From assembly GCA_003542655.1 (NCBI GenBank), contig DPKF01000078.1, forward strand, positions 1-8,586: DNA of 8,586 nt, given 5' to 3'. Below the pieces are notes generated by a model that had not been told where the DNA came from, searched no databases, and worked only from the letters and a program-made list of their open reading frames with translations. A program made the position numbers and the translations under genes. Below are positions 1 to 5,839 of this stretch, one piece after another (within the stretch, counting starts at the first letter, position 1; the number at the start of each line of letters is the position of its first letter). The DNA is from Holosporales bacterium (lineage in GTDB: Bacteria; Pseudomonadota; Alphaproteobacteria; Paracaedibacterales; UBA11393).

Positions 1-439
1 TGTGGTTGCTTGGACGCTTACGTTTAATACAAAAAGAACATCTCCAAATGATTGATAGAATAGCACCTGCTAAAAGGGATTCAATAAAAGTTACGATCAC
101 CCAGCAGGCCATCAGTTCAAATGAAATGGGCAGATACGCATAAGTGCCTATTTGTACACCTGAAAGTATAACACCTACAAATGCACCATATTCTATCCCT
201 TTTAACAAAATATTTGTTTTTTTGCTAAGATAAGCATAAAAAAGTGTGAAAGAAGCAGCATATAATAATTGGTTTAGCAACATAAAATGCATTTTATCAC
301 TCATGGCGTCATGTGTGCGCCATAAATCTGGTGTTTGTTCATAAATACTCTCAAGGCAAATACCATGAATCAGATATTCATAGAAAAACACAAATGTGAA
401 TATTGCCAGCATTGAAGTGATAATTTTTGAACAGTTCAT
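1..439 (-). CDS. Four-helix integral membrane protein, 3' end beyond the window (partial)
   Basis: An uninterrupted reading frame of 146 codons begins at ATG 439-437 and runs off the left edge without a stop. The start is supported by an AAGGAA ribosome site (minus strand, 450-445) five bases upstream. Four hydrophobic helices are visible at about residues 5-24, 52-71, 82-103 and 108-133. Helix 1 is followed by a His-Gly pair (residues 25-26) and a loop ending in Leu-Trp-Arg (39-41). The end visible here is basic and contains two cysteines (Cys134, Cys137 region), so the chain probably ends soon after the edge. The layout recalls small uncharacterised membrane proteins with an HG...LWR first loop and a YG...G third helix; that resemblance is from memory and gives no function. 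It lies 46 bases downstream of the secreted protease on the same strand, with no strong terminator between, so co-transcription is likely. Confidence 0.75.
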   Translation of the reverse strand, partial: MNCSKIITSMLAIFTFVFFYEYLIHGICLESIYEQTPDLWRTHDAMSDKMHFMLLNQLLYAASFTLFYAYLSKKTNILLKGIEYGAFVGVILSGVQIGTYAYLPISFELMACWVIVTFIESLLAGAILSIIWRCSFCIKRKRPSNH

Positions 440-465
440 GATGTTTCCTTCATGTTTAATTTTGT

Positions 466-481
466 TGCATGTTAAAATGCA
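466..481. repeat. Short inverted repeat between protease and membrane-protein genes
   Basis: Arms TGCAT (466-470) and ATGCA (477-481) flank a six-base loop, just after the protease stop codon. No T-run follows on the minus strand, so it is a poor intrinsic terminator. It may be a weak mRNA hairpin or chance in AT-rich DNA. Confidence 0.2.
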
Positions 482-485
482 TTTA

Positions 486-2027
486 TTATTCAGCGGCCGT
501 CATACCTGCACGAATTTCTTCTATTTTTTTTTGAGGTAAACCAGATGCTTTGGCAATTTGTTCATCTGGCAAACCCATAACGATTAAGTTCCTCACCATA
601 TCAATTTTAGCATTGAGTTCACCTTCAGCTTTTGCGAGCTGAACATCTGTTGTGAGATTTTCTTTTTTTGTTGCTGAAGATGAAAAACTATTATATTGAA
701 ATTTTTTTTCAAGAATTTCTTTTACTTTTTTATGCCATTCCAACAGTTGATCAGAAACAAACCTGTCTATTTTTACACCACTATTACCAAATTTTTGACA
801 CCCACTTCCTAAGGTGTGCAAAAAATCTAAAACCATTCCACTTTCATTTGTAGCCTTATCTGTATAATAAAATCTATCTACGCCATTGCCGCCACTTTGA
901 CCAGATAGAGTATTAGCATCATAACGTACCATTTTTCCGTTGTCTTCTAATACTCTTCCATGACTAGAGTACAATAAACAACCTGCATAAGAGCTATCAC
1001 TGTCAAAGTAACTTAATACACTTAACTTATTGTAAATATATTTCCGCATAAAAGAAGGCAGATTATTCAGATGTTTTAACATATAAACAAAATGGTCGTC
1101 ATCTAAATTATTTGGCCATATACGCCGTGCCCTTAATTCCATACTATCACCTGGGTAACCAGTAATTTGAACATCCCTATTTGAAAGATTTTTTTTCTTT
1201 TTCTCTATTTTTAAAATACCATGTTTAACATCAACAAGCGGAGAAAAATACACAAGACCATAGTCTTCTTCAACTGGAGGTTTTCCAATCTTCGTCTGTT
1301 TTTTTTCCCACGCATCAGTAACAAAAAAACCAACACATTGCTCTCTTTTTGCGAATAATTTACCACTATGATGTAGTACAAAAATAAAAATTTCTGGAAT
1401 GTTTATTTTGCCATTTTCGTGAGCAACCAAACAATGTGCAGCCGTAACTGCACAAAATGGAGAAATCATTGAGGCGCTTCCACTCCAACATGGATCATTA
1501 TTTGTATAATCTTCTTGATTAGCATATGCCCATAATGAACCAGACGCAGAAAATGGAAGACTCGTAAAGTTTTTAATTAATCTTGGAACATTTCTATCTG
1601 GAAATAAATAGGTTTCGGTATGACTATTTTGAGTGATAGCATTAAATTGCTCTTCTCCAAACATTTTTCTAGCACCTTCATATATATTCATATTATACAG
1701 AGGATGACGATAATGTTTTCCGGTAGGCGGTATAAAAGAATCGGAATTTTCTCTCTGATGCTTAAGTAGTATATGATGTGGTATAGCTAAGTCCGGAAAT
1801 TGAACAAAATCTTTTTCTGAACAAAATCTTTTATTCTCTTGAGCGCTATTAAAGCGCCTGGATTCAAATAATCCAAAAGATGGAACAGCTTGCACAGCAG
1901 TTGACGCTGCTGTACCTGTAGTAAAGCGATGCAGCATGCCATATCGTGCAGCAGCATCTACACTTATTGTGTTTATAAGAAATGTTAAACCAAATAGCGT
2001 TATTGTTAGTTTTTTAGTATATTTCAT
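486..2027 (-). CDS. Secreted chymotrypsin/V8-like serine protease with Rpn-type C-terminal tail
   Basis: A 513-residue exported serine endopeptidase by family logic. Residues 1-26 form a signal peptide: Lys-rich start, hydrophobic core at about 7-22 and likely cleavage near Asp-Ala-Ala-Ala (24-27). An N-terminal region of about 130 residues precedes the catalytic domain and may be a propeptide. The triad is visible: His198 in TAAHC, Asp255 in EEDYGLVYF and Ser378 in SGQSGGNGV. The ITGYPGD segment (288-294) is typical of V8/glutamyl-endopeptidase and trypsin-like bacterial proteases. The Asp-Ser interval of 123 residues looks long because of a charged, aromatic insertion around 305-345. The C-terminus (about 470-510) is a predicted helix-turn-helix-like segment with GLPDEQIAKASGLP, resembling tails of Rpn/YhgA-type proteins. 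ATG 2027 is preferred over the in-frame ATG 2117 because it starts the signal peptide and has AAAGGA seven bases upstream. The substrate is unknown. Confidence 0.88.
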   Translation of the reverse strand: MKYTKKLTITLFGLTFLINTISVDAAARYGMLHRFTTGTAASTAVQAVPSFGLFESRRFNSAQENKRFCSEKDFVQFPDLAIPHHILLKHQRENSDSFIPPTGKHYRHPLYNMNIYEGARKMFGEEQFNAITQNSHTETYLFPDRNVPRLIKNFTSLPFSASGSLWAYANQEDYTNNDPCWSGSASMISPFCAVTAAHCLVAHENGKINIPEIFIFVLHHSGKLFAKREQCVGFFVTDAWEKKQTKIGKPPVEEDYGLVYFSPLVDVKHGILKIEKKKKNLSNRDVQITGYPGDSMELRARRIWPNNLDDDHFVYMLKHLNNLPSFMRKYIYNKLSVLSYFDSDSSYAGCLLYSSHGRVLEDNGKMVRYDANTLSGQSGGNGVDRFYYTDKATNESGMVLDFLHTLGSGCQKFGNSGVKIDRFVSDQLLEWHKKVKEILEKKFQYNSFSSSATKKENLTTDVQLAKAEGELNAKIDMVRNLIVMGLPDEQIAKASGLPQKKIEEIRAGMTAAE

Positions 2028-2034
2028 CTCAGTT

Positions 2035-2040
2035 TCCTTT
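2035..2040 (-). promoter_or_regulatory. Ribosome binding site deciding the protease start
   Basis: The minus strand reads AAAGGA seven bases before ATG 2027. The in-frame ATG at 2117 would add 30 basic and polar residues ahead of the signal peptide, masking it. The site therefore supports the shorter, exported form. Confidence 0.7.
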
Positions 2041-2178
2041 GAGAACTTTCTTTGTATAATTGAAGTATAATACCTTTTTACAAATACACAAAATATTCTC
2101 CGTGAATTCCAATTCATATTTCATTAAAATGCCATTGACAAATAAACGCGTACGGTAACAATCTTTTTTAGAATATCT

Positions 2179-2760
2179 TTATTCTTTAACATTATCCCGA
2201 ATACGCATAATGGTTTGGCGGCTAATATTAAAGTGTCTTGCTATAGAGGCAACAGACTTTCCTTGCTCTATCTGCCTTAATGCCTGGTAGATTTTTTCTT
2301 CTGATAAAACTTTTGGTCGACCAAGGATTCTTCCATCTGATTTTGCTCTGGCAAGACCAGATTGTGTGCGCTCAATCAATAAGTCCCTTTCAAATTGAGC
2401 AACCACATTAATAATACCCATGGTCATTTTCCCAGCAGAACTGGTGAGGTCAACCCCGCCAAGAGCCAAACAATGAACACGAATATTCATTTTTTCAAGT
2501 TTTCCAAGAGTTTGGCTGACATCAATAGCGTCCCGACCAAGACGGTCAAGCTTGGTCACAATTAAAACATCTCTTGCCTCCATTTTATCCAGCAAGCGCA
2601 TAAAACCTTTTCGCCTGGAAATTGGCATTGATCCAGATACCGTTTCCTTAATAATGCGGTGCGGTTCGATGATAAAACCGGCCGATTCAATTTCTTTAAT
2701 TTGGTTATCAGGGTTTTGTTCAATCGTTGAAACACGAACATAGGAAAAATTACGGGGCAT
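2179..2760 (-). CDS. Serine recombinase, resolvase/invertase family
   Basis: A complete 193-residue small serine recombinase. These enzymes cut DNA through a phosphoserine link and resolve or invert DNA between paired sites. The nucleophile is Ser11 in YVRVS, with Arg9 beside it. The catalytic arginines Arg73 and Arg76 lie in TKLDRLGRD (69-77), and the E-helix motif FERDLLIERT spans 123-132. A GRILGRPK linker (143-150) leads to a C-terminal helix-turn-helix (about 153-189) for site binding. The length matches Tn3-type resolvases and Hin/Gin-type invertases. The start is fixed by the family N-terminus, although no clear Shine-Dalgarno precedes it; the leader is about 27 bases. A strong promoter and a res-like array lie directly upstream, the arrangement used by tnpR genes. 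No transposase is present, so it is a solo resolvase, perhaps for plasmid multimer resolution or a transposon remnant. Read-through into the protease 151 bases downstream is possible. Confidence 0.93.
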   Translation of the reverse strand: MPRNFSYVRVSTIEQNPDNQIKEIESAGFIIEPHRIIKETVSGSMPISRRKGFMRLLDKMEARDVLIVTKLDRLGRDAIDVSQTLGKLEKMNIRVHCLALGGVDLTSSAGKMTMGIINVVAQFERDLLIERTQSGLARAKSDGRILGRPKVLSEEKIYQALRQIEQGKSVASIARHFNISRQTIMRIRDNVKE

Positions 2761-2773
2761 AATAAGGTAAATC

Positions 2774-2876
2774 AGTCCAAAAAGGCTGTCCTAAATATAA
2801 CATCTGTTTAAAAGTCTGTCAATATATTTTTTGGACAGGTTGTAAGGAGGTGTCCGAAACCGATCCTTTTTGGACA
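2774..2876. repeat. Candidate res site: cluster of TGTC/GACA half-sites
   Basis: Six related short motifs crowd into about 100 bases: AGTCCAAAAAGG (2774-2785), TGTCCTAAA (2787-2795), TGTCAA (2817-2822), TTTTTTGGACAG (2827-2838), TGTCCGAAA (2851-2859) and CCTTTTTGGACAG (2865-2877). The fifth and sixth form a 26-bp imperfect palindrome (2851-2876), with 12-base arms around a central AT. The third and fourth form a 21-bp pair (2817-2837). GTCCAAAAAGG at 2775-2785 is the exact inverse of 2865-2875, and TTTTTGGACAG repeats directly at 2828-2838 and 2867-2877. Half-sites starting TGTC, several subsites and a place just upstream of the resolvase match Tn3/gamma-delta res logic. By that analogy the distal 26-bp palindrome would be crossover site I. 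Confidence 0.6.
2794..2822 (-). promoter_or_regulatory. Sigma-70 promoter of the resolvase gene
   Basis: Read on the minus strand, TTGACA (2822-2817) is a perfect -35 box. It is followed by a 17-base spacer and TATATT (2799-2794) as the -10 box. Transcription would start near 2787, giving a leader of about 27 bases before ATG 2760. The -35 box is itself one of the TGTC-type half-sites and the start point overlaps another, so resolvase binding would be expected to repress its own gene. The box match is seen directly; the autoregulation is inferred from Tn3/gamma-delta precedent. Confidence 0.75.
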
Positions 2877-2918
2877 GCACATCTAAAGACTGAAATAAAT
2901 GGTTTATCAACATGATAA

Positions 2919-2924
2919 TATAAT
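2919..2924 (+). promoter_or_regulatory. Possible -10 box for the ATPase gene
   Basis: A perfect TATAAT lies 57 bases upstream of the ATPase start. No good -35 box stands 16-18 bases before it, the best window being TAAATG (2896-2901). It is the only plus-strand promoter element seen in the divergent gap. Confidence 0.35.
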
Positions 2925-2976
2925 GGACGCGGCTCCGAAAAAGTCGTACAATAAAGGAGTCATTTCAAAAAGTTAG
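2923..2976 (+). other. Possible 17-codon leader ORF before the ATPase
   Basis: ATG 2923 opens a frame encoding MDAAPKKSYNKGVISKS and ends at TAG 2974-2976, five bases before the ATPase ATG. It has no ribosome site of its own. It contains AAAGGAGT (2953-2960), the best Shine-Dalgarno in the gap, but that lies 21 bases from the ATPase start. It could be a coupled leader peptide, a gene remnant or chance. Confidence 0.25.
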
Positions 2977-2981
2977 AAATC

Positions 2982-4145
2982 ATGTTAAATCGTTTATTAA
3001 GATTACCGAAAAATAAAAGCTTTTTTTTGTTTGGACCTAGAAATACGGGGAAAAGCACATTAATAAGACGTGCATTTCCAAAAGCGTATCTTATAGACTT
3101 ATTAGATATAGAATTGGAGGAAAAATTTGCGCGAAACCCAAAGGAATTACAATATCTTGTTGATGCCCTAGATAACCAAGTAACGCATGTGATCATTGAT
3201 GAAGTTCAAAAAGTTCCAAAACTTTTAGACGCCGTACACAACCTGATAGAAACAAGAAATAAACACTTTATTTTAACGGGTTCAAGTGCAAGGAAAATAA
3301 AAGGGGGTGCATCAAACCTCCTTGCCGGACGGGCGTTCGTCTATCATTTATACCCTTTCAGCTTTTTAGAGCTTGGGAAGAATTTTAATCTTGATAAATG
3401 TTTAAATTTTGGAACATTACCCAGTATTTATCATTATGAGGAAACCGAAGATTGTATTTCTTTTTTAAAGGCTTATGCGCATACATATTTAAAAGAAGAA
3501 ATTTGGGCAGAACATTTTATAAAAAAATTAGACCCCTTTAGAAAATTTTTAGAAGTTGCAGCTCAAATGAATGGGAAAATAGTGAATTTTCACCGTATTT
3601 CACTAGATGTTGGTGTTGATGATAAAACTATAAAACAGTATTTTTCTATATTAGAAGACACCTTGATTGGATTTTTCCTTGAAGGATTTCAACATTCTGT
3701 GAGGAAAAGACTTTTATCAAAGCCAAAATTTTATTTTTTTGATACGGGTGTAAAGCGCTCTTTATCACGTCAACTATCTTTACCAATTCAAAAAGGTACG
3801 TATCAATATGGTGAAATTTTTGAGCATTTTATCATATTAGAATGTATGAAACTATCCGCTTATAGACAAGATGACTATCGGTTTAGTTACTATATGACAA
3901 AAGATGGTGTTGAAATTGATCTGGTTATAGAAAGGCCAGGAGAAAAAACCCTATTTATTGAAATTAAAAGTAAGGAGAATGTAAGTGAATATGACTTGAA
4001 AGAACTGCGTTTATTAAAAGCCGATTTCGTTGGTGGAGAGTTTGTTTGCTTTTCAAATGATTCATATAAGAAAAACATAGATGGAATAATGGTTTTCCCA
4101 TGGATGGAAGGTATAAAATATTTTTTTGATATCCAATCAACTTAA
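2982..4145 (+). CDS. AAA-type ATPase of the AAA_14/DUF4143 family
   Basis: A 387-residue protein with the full two-domain layout of this common but poorly understood family. The N-terminal P-loop ATPase has Walker A GPRNTGKST (18-26), Walker B VIIDEVQ (70-76, with Asp73 and Glu74) and a sensor-like LTGSSARK (98-105). The AGRAFVYHLYPFSFLEL stretch (115-131) is characteristic of the family. The C-terminal DUF4143 domain (about 170-387) includes a PD-(D/E)XK-like core: DGVEIDLVIE (308-317) followed by FIEIKSK (325-331), with Asp313, Glu327 and Lys329 as candidate metal and catalytic residues. Nuclease activity has not generally been shown for the family, so it remains open. Length and both ends look complete. 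ATG 2982 fits the family start, although the nearest strong ribosome site is 21 bases away. It diverges from the resolvase and stands alone, 178 bases before the next gene. No signal peptide or membrane segment is seen. Confidence 0.9.
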   Translation: MLNRLLRLPKNKSFFLFGPRNTGKSTLIRRAFPKAYLIDLLDIELEEKFARNPKELQYLVDALDNQVTHVIIDEVQKVPKLLDAVHNLIETRNKHFILTGSSARKIKGGASNLLAGRAFVYHLYPFSFLELGKNFNLDKCLNFGTLPSIYHYEETEDCISFLKAYAHTYLKEEIWAEHFIKKLDPFRKFLEVAAQMNGKIVNFHRISLDVGVDDKTIKQYFSILEDTLIGFFLEGFQHSVRKRLLSKPKFYFFDTGVKRSLSRQLSLPIQKGTYQYGEIFEHFIILECMKLSAYRQDDYRFSYYMTKDGVEIDLVIERPGEKTLFIEIKSKENVSEYDLKELRLLKADFVGGEFVCFSNDSYKKNIDGIMVFPWMEGIKYFFDIQST

Positions 4146-4187
4146 AAAATGCGGCATTAAAAAAACACTTTCACTTAGCATAAAAAC

Positions 4188-4217
4188 TTGAATTCCTGCA
4201 TGTCTGTAACGTATCTT
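4188..4217 (+). promoter_or_regulatory. Weak candidate promoter before the DUF6880 gene
   Basis: TTGAAT (4188-4193) and TATCTT (4212-4217) are spaced by 18 bases in the 178-base gap 4146-4323. The match is moderate and such pairs arise by chance in AT-rich DNA. Nothing else recognisable was seen in this gap; no convincing terminator follows the ATPase. Confidence 0.3.
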
Positions 4218-4323
4218 AAAATTAATTATCCTAGAAAATTAAATTTTTCGACTAACCAACAATCATCACTTTGAACATAAAATACAGTTTCGACTGCTCA
4301 CTTACAAAAAGACGAGTCAATTT

Positions 4324-5670
4324 ATGAACAAGAAATTACAAAGTATTTTAAATGACCTATCCAAGGAAAGCTTGCTTACCATTGTCAAAACTTTGCACGC
4401 TGATAAGAATTTCTGTAATTTAGTCGAACAGCAAATTGCATCTTTTGATCCAAAAGAGCTGGCAAAAATTATAAATAACAGTATTAATACTATCAAACGC
4501 AGCAAAAAATTTCTCGATTATTACGAAGCCAATGGTATGTCAGAAAAAATTGATCATATCAATGACGGTATAGAAAAATTATTACAACAAGACCAAGCCA
4601 CACTTGCATTGGAGTTATGTCAAAAACTCATTGCAATAGACGGAAAGATATATGAACATGCTGATGATTCATCAGGTAACATTAGTCAGAGTTACTACGA
4701 CACGCATGCACTTTTAGACAAAGCCTTTTGTGATGCAAAAACTCCACACGATCAGGTCGCAGACTATATTTTTAACGCTTGTATAAATGATGATTATGGT
4801 ATCAGGGGCCATATTCTTTACAATTGTAAGGCTGCGTTAAAACTTGGTGCTGACAAACCATTAGAACAACTTGTACTCAAAAAACTTACGCCCGAATCAT
4901 ATTTGTATTTCGACATTCGCTTAGTCATTGCTGATGCACGCAATGATGTTGATGAATATATATCTATTGAGGATGAGCATTGGCAACACATTGGCGGAGA
5001 AATGGACGATAAAACCATTCTTGCAATCGCTAAACGTTTAAATAATGCTTTTAGAGGACGTGAAGCGATTGCATGGCTAGAAAAAATTAACGGTCGTCAT
5101 TATCAATATGAAAAAGCCGAGTTACTAATTGAAGCGCATCAGTTAGAAGGTATGGATTCAAAAGCACAAGAAATATTGTGGCAGCGATTCAAAAGTAATT
5201 TAAGTGCTCAGGACTATTTGCGCTACTTAAAAAATGCAAATAAGGAACAAAGGCAAACTACCAAGGCTCAAGCGATAGAGCTTTGTATGAAGTTCCCTTA
5301 TCTGTCTTCTTCTATTGATTTTTTGTATGAGGTCAAAGAATTTGATTTATTGGAGGAAATGATCCTGAAAAACGCAGAACAATTAAATGATGTATACTCT
5401 TCCTCTCTTAGAAAAATATCAACTGAACTAGCCAAAAATAATAAATACCTTGCCTCCACATTGATGAGAAGAGCATTGGTATGGGATATTTTAAATAAAG
5501 CAAAGTCAAAATATTACAAATACGGTGTCAGTGATTTAAAAAAAGCGTTCGACTACGCAGCACAAGTATATGACTGGAAAGTTTTTGACAATAATGAGAC
5601 GTTTATAACCAAACTAAAGGAAAAACACCATCGCAAAATAGCCTTTTGGTCACAAGCGCCTAACGCCTAG
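4324..5670 (+). CDS. DUF6880 family protein, helical-repeat cytoplasmic protein
   Basis: A 448-residue, mostly helical soluble protein of unknown function. Family signs come in order. First, an N-terminal helix opens LNDLSKESLL (9-18). Next, an Ile-Lys-Arg-Ser-Lys-Lys-Phe turn (57-63) leads into a Tyr-Tyr-Glu-Ala helix. The hallmark HADDSSGNI follows (112-120). The C-terminus combines LMRRALVWDIL (380-390), an AKSKYYKYG segment (393-401) and KEKHHRKIAFW (432-442). These match my memory of DUF6880, a domain frequent in alphaproteobacteria whose C-terminus resembles that of some SWIM zinc-finger proteins. No zinc-binding Cys/His cluster, signal peptide or membrane segment is visible. The middle looks like TPR/HEAT-type alpha-solenoid repeats, so a scaffold role is conceivable but unproven. 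The ATG has only a weak ribosome site (AGACGAG, about eight bases upstream). The following 169-base gap (5671-5839) shows no gene, clear promoter or terminator. Confidence 0.8.
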   Translation: MNKKLQSILNDLSKESLLTIVKTLHADKNFCNLVEQQIASFDPKELAKIINNSINTIKRSKKFLDYYEANGMSEKIDHINDGIEKLLQQDQATLALELCQKLIAIDGKIYEHADDSSGNISQSYYDTHALLDKAFCDAKTPHDQVADYIFNACINDDYGIRGHILYNCKAALKLGADKPLEQLVLKKLTPESYLYFDIRLVIADARNDVDEYISIEDEHWQHIGGEMDDKTILAIAKRLNNAFRGREAIAWLEKINGRHYQYEKAELLIEAHQLEGMDSKAQEILWQRFKSNLSAQDYLRYLKNANKEQRQTTKAQAIELCMKFPYLSSSIDFLYEVKEFDLLEEMILKNAEQLNDVYSSSLRKISTELAKNNKYLASTLMRRALVWDILNKAKSKYYKYGVSDLKKAFDYAAQVYDWKVFDNNETFITKLKEKHHRKIAFWSQAPNA

Positions 5671-5839
5671 AGAGAATTTTCCTGTCTAAAATTAGCCTAT
5701 GATGATCGTTTTTAATGAATACATAACTAATATATTGGTATGTTTTATAGTCCTCTGTTTGTTTGTAAGGCAGAAATAGATCTATCTGAATAAAAATGGT
5801 ATAAGTAAGAAAACGACATTTTCTGACAAGAGGTTCATA

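Noticed and set aside
2028..2117. Thirty-residue N-terminal extension of the protease from ATG 2117
   Set aside because: It would bury the signal peptide, is basic and non-family-like, and the ATG at 2027 has a well-spaced ribosome site.
2774..2885. Terminal inverted repeats of an insertion sequence
   Set aside because: The inverted 11-mers (2775-2785 and 2865-2875) enclose only 79 bases with no transposase, and fit recombinase half-sites better.
3890..4078. Short minus-strand ORF inside the ATPase gene
   Set aside because: It is the antisense shadow of a well-conserved coding region, with no ribosome site or family resemblance; the same applies to other short ORFs opposite the larger genes.
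4146..4167. Intrinsic terminator after the ATPase (AATGCGGCATT followed by A-run)
   Set aside because: The stem is only four to five pairs with a minimal loop, and the plus strand has an A-run rather than a T-run after it.
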